A stretch of DNA of 64,000 nt from Lantana camara (Eukaryota; Streptophyta; Magnoliopsida; Lamiales; Verbenaceae), in the NCBI GenBank assembly GCA_037501455.1, contig CM074865.1, forward strand, positions 36,066,501-36,130,500. Direction: 5' to 3'. Of this stretch, positions 46,201 to 58,095 are shown piece after piece; positions within the stretch are counted from its first letter, which is position 1; each line of letters starts with the position of its first letter. The position numbers and the translations under genes were made by a program. The notes below the pieces were generated by a model, which had not been told where the DNA came from, made no database searches, and saw nothing but the letters and a program-made list of their open reading frames with translations.

Positions 46201-46381
46201 AATCAAATCGAATAGAAACGACCCTCAACACCAATCACATAGGCATAAATGTTCAAGAATTCATTTTCGAAATTAAACTAATAAGAGAAATAATAATTGA
46301 AATTATATAAAATTAATTTAATTGCACATATTGATAAACATATACGTCATACTTGAATAACGGAAAAACTGGGGCGTTACA
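43232..46381 (-). repeat. Y 5' LTR
   Basis: Intact 3150-bp LTR, minus strand TGTAACGCCCCAG ... GGGGCGCTACA. Contains CAGTCT-ATAGG-AGACTG (43713-43729), the donor-like AAAG/GTAAGT (minus, 45718), the palindrome cassette (about 45114-45240, one unit more than the left LTR) and the uninterrupted S1 target near 45800. Confidence 0.95.
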
Positions 46382-47075
46382 TGGGGTGGTATGCGCTCGT
46401 ACTCGACGAGCTTTCGTTTGATATGTTGATTATGAAACGGGATACGAGCTTTCTTTTATGATGTGATACGAATATGTTAAGTTTGTTATGTTTTGATAAG
46501 TTTTAGAATACGTTTGATTTGAAAATGGATTTTAGTGTGCAAAACCGTACTCCCGATTCATAGTCTTTTGTTTAATACATGTTTTGCTCTATATGTATAT
46601 GTGTGTAGGTGTGCGCTAGTCCGTTCACTCAGTCGGTGGACTGACCCACTCCTTTCAACTTTTAGTTTGCAGGTTTTGGTTTGGGCTATGGGAGAAGTGT
46701 GTCGGTCCGGTTCTCTAGTCTTCTAGATCGAGTTGCATTCATTTTGCTTACGGTTGTAATTTTGTATAAGCTTTGTATATGATATTCAAATTATGAATTG
46801 CTGGATTTAAGTATGTTGTAATGTATGTTTATTCGGGACAGGCTTCTAGGGATAGTTGATCCCGTTGTTTGTTTAATTTATATTTTGTATTCCTTATGCA
46901 TGCTTCAGCTATGTTCATTGTTTTGCGCACTCTTCCCCTGTTTTAGCTCGGCCTGGCTTAGCGTGTGCATAGGTCCCCGTTTGCTTAGTCTTGGGCTCAG
47001 GTATAGATTTGTATTTCATATATGGGTTCGGGTCTACGTGTTGGAGATGTGGTGGCTCGCCGCTTCGGCGCTACA
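46382..47075 (+). repeat. G1 3' LTR, segment 2
   Basis: Resumes after Y and matches 27249-27938, with hairpin CAGTC-GGTG-GACTG at 46630-46643. It ends CGGCGCTACA at 47075. Confidence 0.9.
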
Positions 47076-47542
47076 ATCAACCAGTAAGAATTAATTCAAT
47101 TATACATGCCATGCCTCTACGGGCCAAATTGAATCATAATACATGCTCCATATCGAAACATAATAATATACATAAGTTCAAGAGCTCAGGAGTACAAAAT
47201 AAATCCAAGAGATGCATGAGACTCGCTACAAGACTCCAAGACTAAAAAGAAAGACCGCCGCCTAGCTCGAACCGACAACCTGCACCTACAACTCAAAGAC
47301 AAGGGGGGGAAAAGAGAGAAACAACGAGGGTCAGTCCTAGAGACTGGCGAGGGGGCTAACACACACACCTGTATACATATAGAGCAAAGCACGTATCAAG
47401 ATCGTAATAATTCATAAACCAGGGATGGTTTTTGCACACCAAATTATTTTCCGTGATAATAGAGATATATATATATATATTTAAAAGAAGTTAAGGGCCA
47501 AAGGCCAAAATAACCAATTTTAAATAATTAAGAATCCATTCT
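47076..47542 (-). repeat. Element X 5' LTR, second fragment
   Basis: Continues X from 6166 and matches about 176-630 of the left LTR (atcaaccagtaagaatta... against ataaaccagtaacaatta...). Its hairpin CAGTC-CTAGA-GACTG (47332-47346) is fully paired, where the left copy has a wobble. It is cut by W. Confidence 0.88.
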
Positions 47543-47963
47543 TGTGAGACCCCGTCTTCTTGGAAATCCAGGTACGACGTCACGAGAGAGTTTACTTCAG
47601 TAATTTTGTGAATTATGTGTTAATCGCATGTCTTACGTGTCAATTTGTAATTTATTTTAATTATGTGCACATTAGAATCTAATAAATTGTACTTGGACTC
47701 AATCGTCCAATATTTGCAAATTAGGGACCTAATTGTAATTAGGGTGTTTTAGCCTTCGTGGGTAACAGAGCTCGGGGATTCGAATTCAAATTTTGACCCC
47801 ACCATTTGGATTTGTTTCGATGATTCGGGTCCAATGGATTTAGCCTCACCTTTTTCTGAAGCCATTTGACCTCTCTAACAATTACCCTCTAACCGTTTGA
47901 ACTGAACCCATCGCGAACCGAACCGAACCGGTTTCCTTGGCCATATATGGACCGAACCACCCT
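47543..47963 (+). repeat. Element W LTR, first part
   Basis: Begins TGTGAGACCCCGTCTTC, replacing X sequence at a point where the left X LTR runs on uninterrupted (about 630). It contains the conserved core near 47750-47860 (GAGCTCGGGGATTCGAATTC). It ends at the V insertion. Confidence 0.78.
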
Positions 47964-50900
47964 TGTAACATCCCGTTCGTCCGACGTACAAGGTACGTCA
48001 CCTTTCGATTTTCTTATGTGTTTAATTATGTGATTTTGTGTTTTGTGTGGCCCTATTTGGAACTCTTTAAGAGTTTAGGGGCTTGTTTGTAATTTTCTTT
48101 TTTTAGGGGTTTTTCGGACACGGCTTGTTTGATGGAGATTTCGACCTCTTGGGCCACTTCAACGCGTTCGGGGCATCGAAACGAGTCCGTAGACTCTAAG
48201 TTTGCCCAATTCTGACGTCGTTAACCTTCCTTCTAGCCGTTTTCGTGTACGAGGACCCGAGATATAATACCCGGATCCTCGTTTTACGTGCCATAACTCC
48301 AGCTTCAGCCTCTCTCCCTCTTCCACGATCCTCTCTCTCTCTCCTCATCACTATTCACACACACTACCACACACTTCCCATAACTCAACCAAAATTCGAT
48401 GGAATTGGATAAGTGAATAGTGTATTTTGAAGAACTCGACGAGCCGAGCACGATGGTACAAGTCTCATGGCCTGAAAATGACCAACGGTGGCGCAGTGGT
48501 GGTCTGAAGGTGGCGGGTTGCCCCACCTCTCGCCGGCGGTTTTCCGGCGAGTCTCACCGGCCGGGCCCTATCTATTCTTAGCTATTTCGACCTCCCGGAC
48601 ATGTTAACGGCAGCGGTTTGGCATGAAAACCACCGCAGGTGGTGATTCCGACAGTAGCAGGTGGCGGCGGAAATGGAGCTTTGAGTTCGCCGGTGATTTG
48701 AGGCGGCTCCCGGTGTTGTTTGACGGGGATGGTGGGTGGGCATTGTAAGCAACTTCCTGGTGGTCATTTCTGCGTAGGTAGCGCCGCCATCACGGCGGCG
48801 GTGCTGGCGCATGTGCCGATCGAAGGCGGCGGTGGTGGCACATGCGCTAATCGAAGGCGACGGCGGCGGTGGCGCGTGTTACTATAGCGCCACCAAACAC
48901 CACCCTCCGACAGCTTCTTTCGATGAAGATTGATGGTTTCCAAGGTTTTTCGGCCCTCCGATTCCATTTTCGGCCTCGGTTTGGCTCAATTCGCGGCGTA
49001 GATAATGGAACGGTAGCGGTGCAGTGGCGGTTCAAGGTGGAGGTCCACTCTGGGGATATTTTTCGGTGACCACTATAGGGGTTTCAAAGAGCTCATCACG
49101 GGTAAGACAATGTCTTTTACGGATCTCATTTTCGTTCACCGATTTGGAAGTAATTTTATTTTGAAGATTTTAGGCTTTCGTATTGTTAGATTTGAAATTG
49201 GAGACGATTGGCTTGAAATTTTCAGAAATTGATCGAGGAATTGGAACGAGCACGAGGTGTACTTCCACGGGTTATTTTTTGGGATTTTTTTGGCACGTTC
49301 CGGCGGCGGCCGACCACTATTCCTGCTGCTCCGGCTGCGGTATTCCGGCGGGCTTCGGACAGTTTGTCCGCCTCGTTGTGGTGAGTCCAACGCCACTTCC
49401 CGTTCGTCAATCGGACACTCGGTTTATTTGTTACAAATTTATTTGTGTATTTGGGAAATATTTGATTTAATTGCTTAAATGTAATTTAATTGCTAATTGC
49501 TTGATTCCTCAATCGAAATGTACTCCAATGTATACGAAAACATGTATTAAATGAATTATGAAATATATGGATGCTTTGATTTGCAATTTGAATCCCGTTA
49601 TACCGATTTGAGCTAATTATCTAATTACAAGGGGGTGTTAGCGTAATATTTAGAAACTAGAATTTGTATGCATTTATATATGCTCGAATGAATTTGTGGT
49701 GGATAAGCATGTAAAGTTTCGATTATTATGAATCACAAACATGCCTAAATGTTATTGTTGTCTACTTTGAACTCTATGTATAAAATTATTAAGCCGAGCG
49801 GTCGCATCTACTTGAGAACTTGGGTGTAGGAGATAAGTTAGGATTTTTAGTAACTAATTGATTTACACTAATTGATAATTGTATTATTCTCGTATTGAAT
49901 TCGGTTATGCCTATTGGTTATGTGCCTCTTGTGTATATATTCATTTTTAATGTTAATTGTGCCTAGACTAAGCAGTGATAGGTTGATTAATTGGAGCTTA
50001 ATCTCATTAGGGGATGTTTATGTAAATTTTCTAATCCTTCATGAATTTGCCTAAGGGAAGGTATGTGTAATATTTGTAAAAATATGAACGTATGCAATGC
50101 TTGAGGTTGTATTTTAAGTATGTTATGAAATTATAAAGTGTGACTTTATGTGATTAAATGCACATTGTAAGTGGATCAACATGCCGTGTATGTACAACAA
50201 CTTTACTGAAAGTTATCCCTGATTAAGAGTAGGCCTTTTACGCATACTTTGGATACTTTAATTGCCTAGATGGGATTTGAATAATTACTGTGATTACTTG
50301 AATCTACTTGGAAGTGTTGCTTATAAATATGACCTTGTTGAGCATTAATGTGTCTAATTTGACCACGACACCACACTAGAAGCACAATATGGACACTTAT
50401 GCATACCACTATCATGTTGGACATTGCGGTGGGTCACTCTGTGGTTATTGTTGGGTCTGAGTCTTTGTTTTGTGTGTTCAGTCGTTCAGGTGCACCCCGG
50501 GTGGTGACAAGTGAGTCCTGCGGGTTCCAGGGTGGACCATTTGCTGTGTCTTCGGCTGTGTTTGGTACCAGGTAAGGTTAGGATATAGTTATACCCTATT
50601 GCAATGTGCTCATTTTAGAATGCATGCGGTTTATAAGCCTTACGTATATGTAGATATGTGCGAAGTACGTATTCTGCTGGTTTTGTCAAATGATTTGATT
50701 TGAAAAGTATAAACGTTATGTATGATCCTATGTATACTTATTGTCGGTTTGATATGATTTTGCGGTCAGTATATGTGTGTGATGTACGTACGATATGATA
50801 AGTACATATGTATGAATTATGTCTGTCTGTCTGTAGCGGGTTATGGATTCTGTCTATCTGTCTGTTTGTTGGGCCCAGGAGATTTGTACAAAGGAGCCCC

Positions 50901-51940
50901 AGGACGGTGTCGGACCGTCGGGTCTACTCTTGAGTGCGGTCTACATCTGTCTGCAAGGATGTACTGGAACCCACCAGGAGGTTTGGTTGAGGGATGGAGT
51001 CCTGAGGGTATGAGGAGCAATGAGCACTCCCCTCAACTGTTTGGAAGGTTAGGGGCGTGTACGACCCTTCCATCACCGGAGATAGTGGAGGTATGTTTGA
51101 TTTTAAGTTATGTTTGAATATGAGGACTTTGGGTGGTTTGAGCTCGTACGCCGAGTTTTGTTAAGTTAGAAACTGTTCGTGAAACGGGAGTGGATTTATA
51201 ATTAATTAAAATTGGTTCTTTTTCCGTTAGGCTTCAAATCGCCCTATACATATATTATCACCTGAAAATATTTTAGATTGCAAAAACCACGCCCCGGTTC
51301 ATGAATTTTAAATACTTTATGTGTTATGCTCTATGGATATGTATAGTGTGCGTGTGTTAACCCCCTCGCTCAGTCTTTGGACTGACCCCTCCCCCTTTAT
51401 GTTTTAGTTGCAGGTTCAGGTCGTTGGAGTTCGTGCTAGGCGGCAGTGTATCGTGTCTGTTGAGTCTGTGTCTGTTCGTTTAAGTTTTTTAAGTATTTTG
51501 TTCTGAATTATGATCTGTAAATTCTGTATAGGTTATGTCTTGTGTAGGTTTTTTATTATGCTTTGAATCTATGAATTTTCAGGACAGGTTAGGACAGGAC
51601 TTGGATTAGTTGAACCTGTTTTTCTATTGTATGCTATTCGGGACAGGTTAGGATAGGTTTCCTTTATTAGTCGAACCCGTGTAGTTAATGTTGAGTTACT
51701 TTCTGGAATGTATTGAATATGCTTATTATTTGAAGTTTTTAGGAAGTTCGTATTTTGTATCTCTTCCGCATTCAGGTTTTGCATATTTTCACTTGTGCAG
51801 GGTTTAGGTACCGCCTAGCATAGGTTGGATTTTCGTTTGTCACCCGTTCCCTGTGGCTTAGTGCGTGTGCGGACTTTCTATTTCGTACACATGTCGGGTC
51901 ATAGTACGGGGGTGTGGTGTCCCCCGCTTGGGGTGCTACA
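47964..51940 (+). repeat. V: solo LTR, 3977 bp
   Basis: TGTAACATCCCG ... GGGTGCTACA is flanked by perfect ACCCT duplications (47959-47963 and 51941-51945), with no interior. It contains CAGTC-TTTG-GACTG (51371-51384) and TTTTAGTTGCAG/GTTC (about 51413). Its GC-rich segment (48480-48870) holds overlapping open frames on both strands that do not look like genes. V2 at 13670 is a diverged, truncated sibling. Confidence 0.93.
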
Positions 51941-53798
51941 ACCCTCCTCTCTCTCATTTTGCTTCATCTCGGTCCAAGGAGAAAAGGAGAAGAGATGGCC
52001 ATTATTCATCCACGAACTTTGAGCTCAAGTTCCGGCTTCCTCGCTCGTCCAATCAACTATCCAAGGTAAGCATTATGTTCCTCTCTTTGAGTACTTCGTT
52101 TTCTTCCGATTGTATTTTGTTTATTTTGCTTGAATCCTTGCTTTTGTGAATTATGTGAATAGTGTTAAATTTGGAATTCGATGTGTTCGGGCTCATTTCG
52201 TGAGCTCTTTCTTGTAAATATGTGTTCTATGTGTTCTATATGTCTTGTACATGCAATTTTGGTGTATTTGGAGTTATGGTTAGGTTGGAACCTTGTTTTT
52301 CCCCCTTTTTCCCTCTCTCTCGCCTGCCATGTTTCCTGCTTGAAGCTTGGAGACGAGGGCGTGTCTCCCCATAGGCTTCTTGGGTGCCACGGCCGTGTCA
52401 GGCCGTGGGTTTTGAAGATTTGGCCCTCTGTACTGAGACACGACCGTGTCTCAGTTTGGGCATTGAGGGAGACACAGAATCCTCGAACCTCTGTACTGAG
52501 CCACGGTCGTGGCTCAGTTTGCTCTTCGGGGTATCTCCCCCTTTGTGTGGAGTTGGGTGCCTTGTTCCATTTTGTGTGTTTGTTATATGCTTTTATCCAT
52601 CCCTGATTATGATCCTAACTTGATTTACACCATGTTATGAATATGAATTTATGTGATAAGATATGTTTTGTAATTATATGATTTGGTTTTATACTAAAAC
52701 GTGTTATGTGCTCTTAAATGACTACGTGCCTTTATTTGCATTAATTGTGCACATGAACAGGCCTTGATTTGTTTTAAGCATATGTTAAGTCATGAAATGC
52801 ATTTAGTTGCATGAAATGAGTTTGAATATGAGTTTTGCCTATGTGTTTGTATCTCTTAAGTGCTTATGCATACGCCGTGTATCTATGGGGTTCATCTTTG
52901 AGTCTAAGTCTTGTTTTATGTCTTCAGCTTGTTCAGGTGCACCCGGGGTGGATCAACCTTCGTGTTTGTTTCCCGTCATGTAAGGTGAGGTTAGGTTATA
53001 GTTAAACCCTATAAAACGTGCTCGTTTTCTATGCATGCAAACTATAACCTTAAGTATAAGTAAATATGTGCGAGTTATGTACGTTTATGAATTTTCTATG
53101 AGTTTGCAAGTATGATACGCTATGTACAAGCCTAGGTATCCTTGTTCTAATTTGGTATGATTTGTTATGTTTTGCAACATTAATTATGCTTCAAACCGTG
53201 TGCCTCTTCTGAGCCGAGTGCTACGAGCTATGGATATGTTATGGATTTGACAAGAGAGGTATGTTTTAGCATAGTGGTTCCAAGGTAAGTTATGTCTTGT
53301 AAGTTATGTTACGTTCTATTCAATAGCGGGTCATCAGCTCTGTTTTGCTCTGTTTTGTCTGTCTGTATGTTTGTTGGGCCCCGGAGTTATGGGTAAGGGA
53401 GACCCGGGATGGCCATGGGGTCGCCGGTTATCACCCCTGTACACATTCTCCAAGTTTGATAGGATTAACCCGTAACCCGCCAGGAGGTTTGGTAGGGAGA
53501 TGGGAACCTGAGGGTTGAGTGTGCGTGCTCCCCTCTTCTGTCTAGATGGTTAGGGTCGCGCAACCCTTCCATCACCGGAGAAGGAGGTATGTCTGATTCG
53601 TATGTTTTGTTTTGATATGTTCTAATATGATATGTTATGTCTGAGGAGCCCAGGATGGGATTTTGTTACTCGTACCCGCCGAGTTTTGTATGTATGCTCT
53701 GTTTAGTTCGTGAAACGGGGATAGACTCTTAATTAAGATAAAATATGGATCTTTTGAAAGTAAGTTAAGGTTTGATATGTTTTGATAAGATTTGATAC
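51941..53798 (+). repeat. Element W LTR, second part
   Basis: Continues W after V with ATGGCC...TTTGAGCTCAAG and CCAAG/GTAAGC at 52065/52066. A palindrome cassette (about 52385-52518) follows, then CTTCAGCTTGTTCAGGTGCA near 52924. GGGGTCGCCGGTTATCACCCC and CCGCCAGGAGGTTTGGTAGG blocks come next. It is cut by Z at 53799, so its end is outside the window. Confidence 0.78.
52433..52518 (+). repeat. Palindromes in W LTR
   Basis: 52433-52454 has 10-bp arms CTGAGACACG/CGTGTCTCAG around two bases. 52495-52518 has 11-bp arms ACTGAGCCACG/CGTGGCTCAGT around GT. The second has the same arms as a palindrome in Z (55922-55945). Confidence 0.85.
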
Positions 53799-56700
53799 TG
53801 TAGCACCCCGCACGTGAGGCACCACATCCCCCGCACTAGGGCTCAACACGAGTAACGAAATAGTAAATCCGCACCCGTATCAAACCCTAGCGAACGGGAG
53901 ACAAACATAAAAACTTTCCTAAGCCAGGCGGAGCTAGACCCTACAATGAAAACCAATCCACAAAGTATAATGCATAACAAAGCCAAAGTTCAAACATACC
54001 AACCATAAACGGAATTTGGGCTCTTCAGGCCTCTTTTAAAACATAACAATGCCCCGTAAGAGCAATTCACTAACAATTTCATAATTATTCAAATTCATGA
54101 TATAATAGAACGAATCATACATAATTCCAATACATAAATGAGTGCAGGGACTCTCCTAACTAACTCGACCACTTAAAGACTTCAAACACCTCCGCCTAGC
54201 CCGAAACTCCAAAGATCAAACCTGCACACTAAAAGAGTGGGGAGGGAGAGGGGTCAGTCTCTAGAAGACTGAGTGAGCAGGAGCGATACATATATATAAA
54301 ACATGCACATGCAAATCATAAATCCCGAGCAAGGTTTTATTTAAATTTAGTTCCCAAAAAGGGCAAGAAAATAGATAAACAATGCTCGACTTTTACGACT
54401 AATTCATATTAAATTCATTACATTCATAAATCATACATAATTATAAGGCTCGGCGAGTGAGCGTGCACAATCTCCAACCAAACTCCGACCGTGTACGACA
54501 AATATCAATAATATGTTGATTAGGTGTTCATGCAATATATTATAATACATGCAGACCATAAATCATAAATCATAGCGTTTGGGCAATCCGTGTTCCGGCT
54601 TTCCCGCACGGTGCATAATTCTATCAAAACATATACATAAGAAGAGGCATAAATCCTAACCAACCTTCTTCCTCCGGGTGGTGGACGGGCTTGCAAGACC
54701 CGGCCACCGGTTATACATGGGCCAATGGGGGTACATGAATTCCCCAAAGGCACTCAGCTCCCATTCCCCGCTAAACCTCCTAGCGAGGGCCGGTATCACC
54801 ATAGTTTGGTTGGGACTAGTATATGGGATCCCCATCAGCCCTTGCTTCCTCGGTTAGCCACATATACTAAGTCCCAGGGCCCGTTAAATCAGAAGTCATA
54901 AATCAGAAATGTGACTCGCCAAAACATATCAATTCATAAGTACATATCATAATTCATAAATACATATCATAATTCATAAATCTTTTGAAAAGGGTTTACT
55001 CGATCAATACATACTATAAGAAATCATACCTTACCGTGTAATTCGGCATATGCTATATACATACCTCTCCGTGTCATCCTATTCCGTAGCTAGCATGAAG
55101 ACACACGGTTTGGAGCATAGCCTCATTACAAAACCATTTTTAAGTTTATATACGCTCATACACATAATTCAGAAGGATTTACTCGATAACTTCATTTGAA
55201 AACTATATACATATAATCGTAAGGTTTTGGCCAAAGCTTTTCACATAAGGGTTGTAGGGTTTAATACGTAGCTACAATGAAAACACCCTCACCTTAACCG
55301 TGAAGAAACAAGGATCGAGCACCAAGTGCCTGACGATCAAAAGCTCTCCACCCTGGAGACAAACTGTACAAAAGACCACAAGACGTGTTCGTGAGACTCA
55401 AGATTCGAAATGAACCATATATGACGCACGGCAATGCTCACACATGATATGAAGACATAAAGATCATATTAAGTCATGAAAATCATATAACCAATTCATT
55501 CACTTGTTCAATCATAGATCATTCAATTCATATTTCCAATCCAATAATTCAAGAATTCAAATAGGAACATAGAACATATTCAAGCTCTACCAACATGCTA
55601 CTACATACCTCAAATTACATAACATAGCATGTATCCAAAGTTGGACAACAAGAAGAAGTGATATGATATAGAAAATAAGTGATGCGATTCATAAACGACA
55701 TATAAACACACATCAACGGCAATAAGCAAAAGCATACCTATAACTCATCCAAATACCACGAAATTGAACCACAATACTCCTAACATCCAGTAAAACAAGT
55801 TCATAGTTTAACACAAAAGGAGATAAAGTCATTAAGGAGGTGAAACAATTCAAAAACCGAAGAGGAAGTAACGAAGACTGCGCATGGGAAGTGACACGGG
55901 GGTGTCACCAACCCTAGCCCAACTGAGCCACGGGCGTGGCTCAGTACAGAGCTTCCCAGAAGGTGTGACACGCCCGTGTCTCCCTCTTATGAGTAAATGA
56001 GACACGGGGGTGTCACGGTACAGAACTTGAGGCGAATGCAAGACCTAACCGGCAAAACTGAACTCAAACAAACTCAATCCAAAGGCATACCAAATGAACT
56101 CCAAATGCTCTGAAACTTAATATGCAACATATTTGGCATGTTATGAACATTTTTCATTTAGAGTGCAAAAGCTAAATCACACGTTAAGATCATCGAAACC
56201 GTGAAAAAAAACTGGGTCGCTACAATCGGACATATGAGCCCTCATGATTCTATCATGCCTTGATCAAGTACTTAGGGCTTGAATTTGGATCTGAAACTTT
56301 GGGGAATGCATGCTAACATACCAAACAACTAATATACATCATATATATGCAAAATGGTACAATTTAAAGCACATTAGAAGGACCAACAAGTTACCAAACA
56401 CAACAGCAACAAATCTGTCAAAGATCATGCATAAGAACAGGCCATATCTTGCGGTTTTGAGGCTTCAAATGGAACCAAATACTTAAAGCATGAATTCTAA
56501 CATATAGAACAAGGAGTTTACATCAACTCCATGCATTTTCACGCGAAATGGAGGCCATATGATCATGCAACAACACCAAATCTCACACAGCAGTTCGAAA
56601 ACAGGGGAAACAATTTGAACATCAAGTTTGGAGCTCCATCTCTCATAATTTCATAAAAGGGTCAAGAAATGAAATCCTCCTAACATCAAATACTATCAGT

Positions 56701-57836
56701 TAGGAAAGAAATAAGCCAAGAAACAAGTTCATATGATCACATATAAGCAAGAAATTCAGCCACACAAACATATAGGTCACAAGAGCAAAAATCCCTAAAA
56801 GTTCATACCAATCTCATAATTCAAACCCTAATCAAATCTGATCCAAATCAGGTTTTAAATAGATGAAATCAAGCATAATTGAGTAGAGAAGACATAAATA
56901 TTCATACCTTGAAGTTTTGGTGAAGGAAGATGGTGATTTGAGCTCCAAAATCACAAAGGCCAAGGGTTTTCTTCCTTTCTTCTCTTCTCTTCTCTCTCGT
57001 TCAGCTCCAGCTGCAAGAGGAGATATTTTGGCTCGGTTTTTCAGAGGAAAAAGGGGAGGAGAAGGCTTAACCCAAGGTACAAAGTCATGGTTAAAGTATG
57101 GTTAAGTTAAGGAGTGTTATGGGGTCCCACCATGAAGACTAGTCAACCAAAGAAGCTCTTCTTGCACGGGTTGCTCGTTACGGTTGGATTTCGGAGGTCT
57201 TAATGATTTCAAAAAGGCATGGGGCTTGTTCCATTGTCTCCGAATCGTCGATACGAAGGCAACGGAGGTGTCGGAATTCGAATCCGAATTCCCGAGCTCA
57301 AGATATCACGCACGGAACCAAGGGTGCGCTAATTGCTCGTTAGCCCCCGACTTGGTTTCAAAAAATCAAAATAAATTCGTAAACACGACAAATGAATCCA
57401 AAAACATAATCCAAGCATATAGGCATGTTCATAACACACACATTTACGACATATTAAATTTTCACGACATTTCGGTATCAATACATATATAAACAAAGCA
57501 CAAATAGAACACTCATGCGCATGAACGAATTCATATTGTTATAAATGAATTACTAAAACTTACATTCCATATTAAATAAATTAAACAAACTAATAACATG
57601 TTGTAATTAATTAAAGAAATTACCGAAGCAGTTAAGGTACGTGAAACCTCAATTAAGAAATTAAACACCAATTATCAAAGTAAAATAAAATTAATTAAAT
57701 TAAAATAGAAATAGTTTATGGTTTGAATCAAATATAAACATTTATAAACAATAAATCATATAATTAACTAATTAAATCGAGCAATTTATAAACAAATACG
57801 TCACATTATTATAAACTGAAAAACTGGGGCGTTACA
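53799..57836 (-). repeat. Z 3' LTR
   Basis: TGTAGCACCCCGCACG ... GGGGCGTTACA on the plus strand. It contains CAGTCT-CTAGA-AGACTG (54255-54271), the palindrome cassette (55891-56017), a donor-like CAAG/GTATGA on the minus strand (56907) and the conserved core near 57215-57350. Confidence 0.95.
55891..56017 (-). repeat. Palindrome cassette in Z LTR
   Basis: GTGACACGGGGGTGTCAC (55891-55908); 11-bp arms ACTGAGCCACG/CGTGGCTCAGT around GG (55922-55945); a GACACGCCCGTGTC unit near 55967-55980; and GACACGGGGGTGTC near 56001-56014. In the right LTR the fourth unit is damaged by one substitution. Confidence 0.85.
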
Positions 57837-57872
57837 ATCTCTCCCCCTTAAAAAGAATCCGTCCTCGGATTC
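57837..57872 (-). other. Z polypurine tract and hairpin
   Basis: The minus strand reads TAAGGGGGAGAGAT beside the LTR. GAATCCG-TCCT-CGGATTC (57855-57872, plus strand) is identical to the Y hairpin. Confidence 0.9.
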
Positions 57873-57896
57873 AAAGCACGCTTGAAAACAAACAAT

Positions 57897-58095
57897 GAGA
57901 GATTCCCCGTCTCTCACAAGCAACAAGGAGAGAGCCCCGTCTCTCGAGCAACAATGAGAGAACCCCGTCTCTCCAACAACAATGAGAGAACCCCGTCTCT
58001 CGCAAGCAAAGAGAGTACCCCGTCTCTCAAACAAAAATAAGAGAATCCCGTCTCTTAACCGAAAATAAAGCAAGGAAGTCTCCAATACTCCCAAG
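57897..58095 (-). repeat. Hairpin minisatellite beside Z polypurine tract
   Basis: Six GAGAGNNCCCCGTCTCTC-type units lie between 57897 and 58056, about 26-30 bases apart. The terminal ggaagtctccaatactccc segment is shared with Y. Units differ from those of Y, so the array has evolved separately in each family while keeping the inverted-repeat design. Confidence 0.88.

Larger units (their letters stand above)
33580..46381 (-). mobile_element. Element Y: LARD-like retroelement with S1 inside its 3' LTR
   Basis: Perfect target duplication TGGGG (33575-33579 and 46382-46386); the empty site is in the G1 5' LTR near 27250. LTRs are 3.15 kb (right, 43232-46381) and 3.15 kb after removing S1 (left, 33580-39845). 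The interior (39846-43231, 3.4 kb) has a PBS and polypurine tract but no recognisable gag or pol. The LTRs differ by a modest number of substitutions and by at least two indels. Confidence 0.95.
6167..47075 (+). mobile_element. Element G1: gypsy-type retroelement with nested insertions in both LTRs
   Basis: The 5' LTR starts TGTGACACCCC at 6167 and ends CTACA at 27938. A PBS lies at 27947, a broken gag at 28212, a polypurine tract at 31132-31145, and the 3' LTR runs from 31146 to 47075. Without the insertions the 3' LTR is about 3.1 kb. The 5' LTR is broken by C1 and by V2 (with C2 inside), and the 3' LTR by Y (with S1 inside). The interior is only 3.2 kb and lacks pol. The two LTRs differ by many substitutions and by indels, so G1 is old. 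Confidence 0.88.

Noticed and set aside
52181..52606. 141-codon plus-strand frame in W
   Set aside because: Runs through the palindrome cassette, has no start context or motif, and an overlapping frame is equally open.
54520..54753. 77-codon minus-strand frame repeated at 61410-61643 and therefore apparently conserved
   Set aside because: The two copies are the two LTRs of Z; identity reflects recent insertion, not protein selection.
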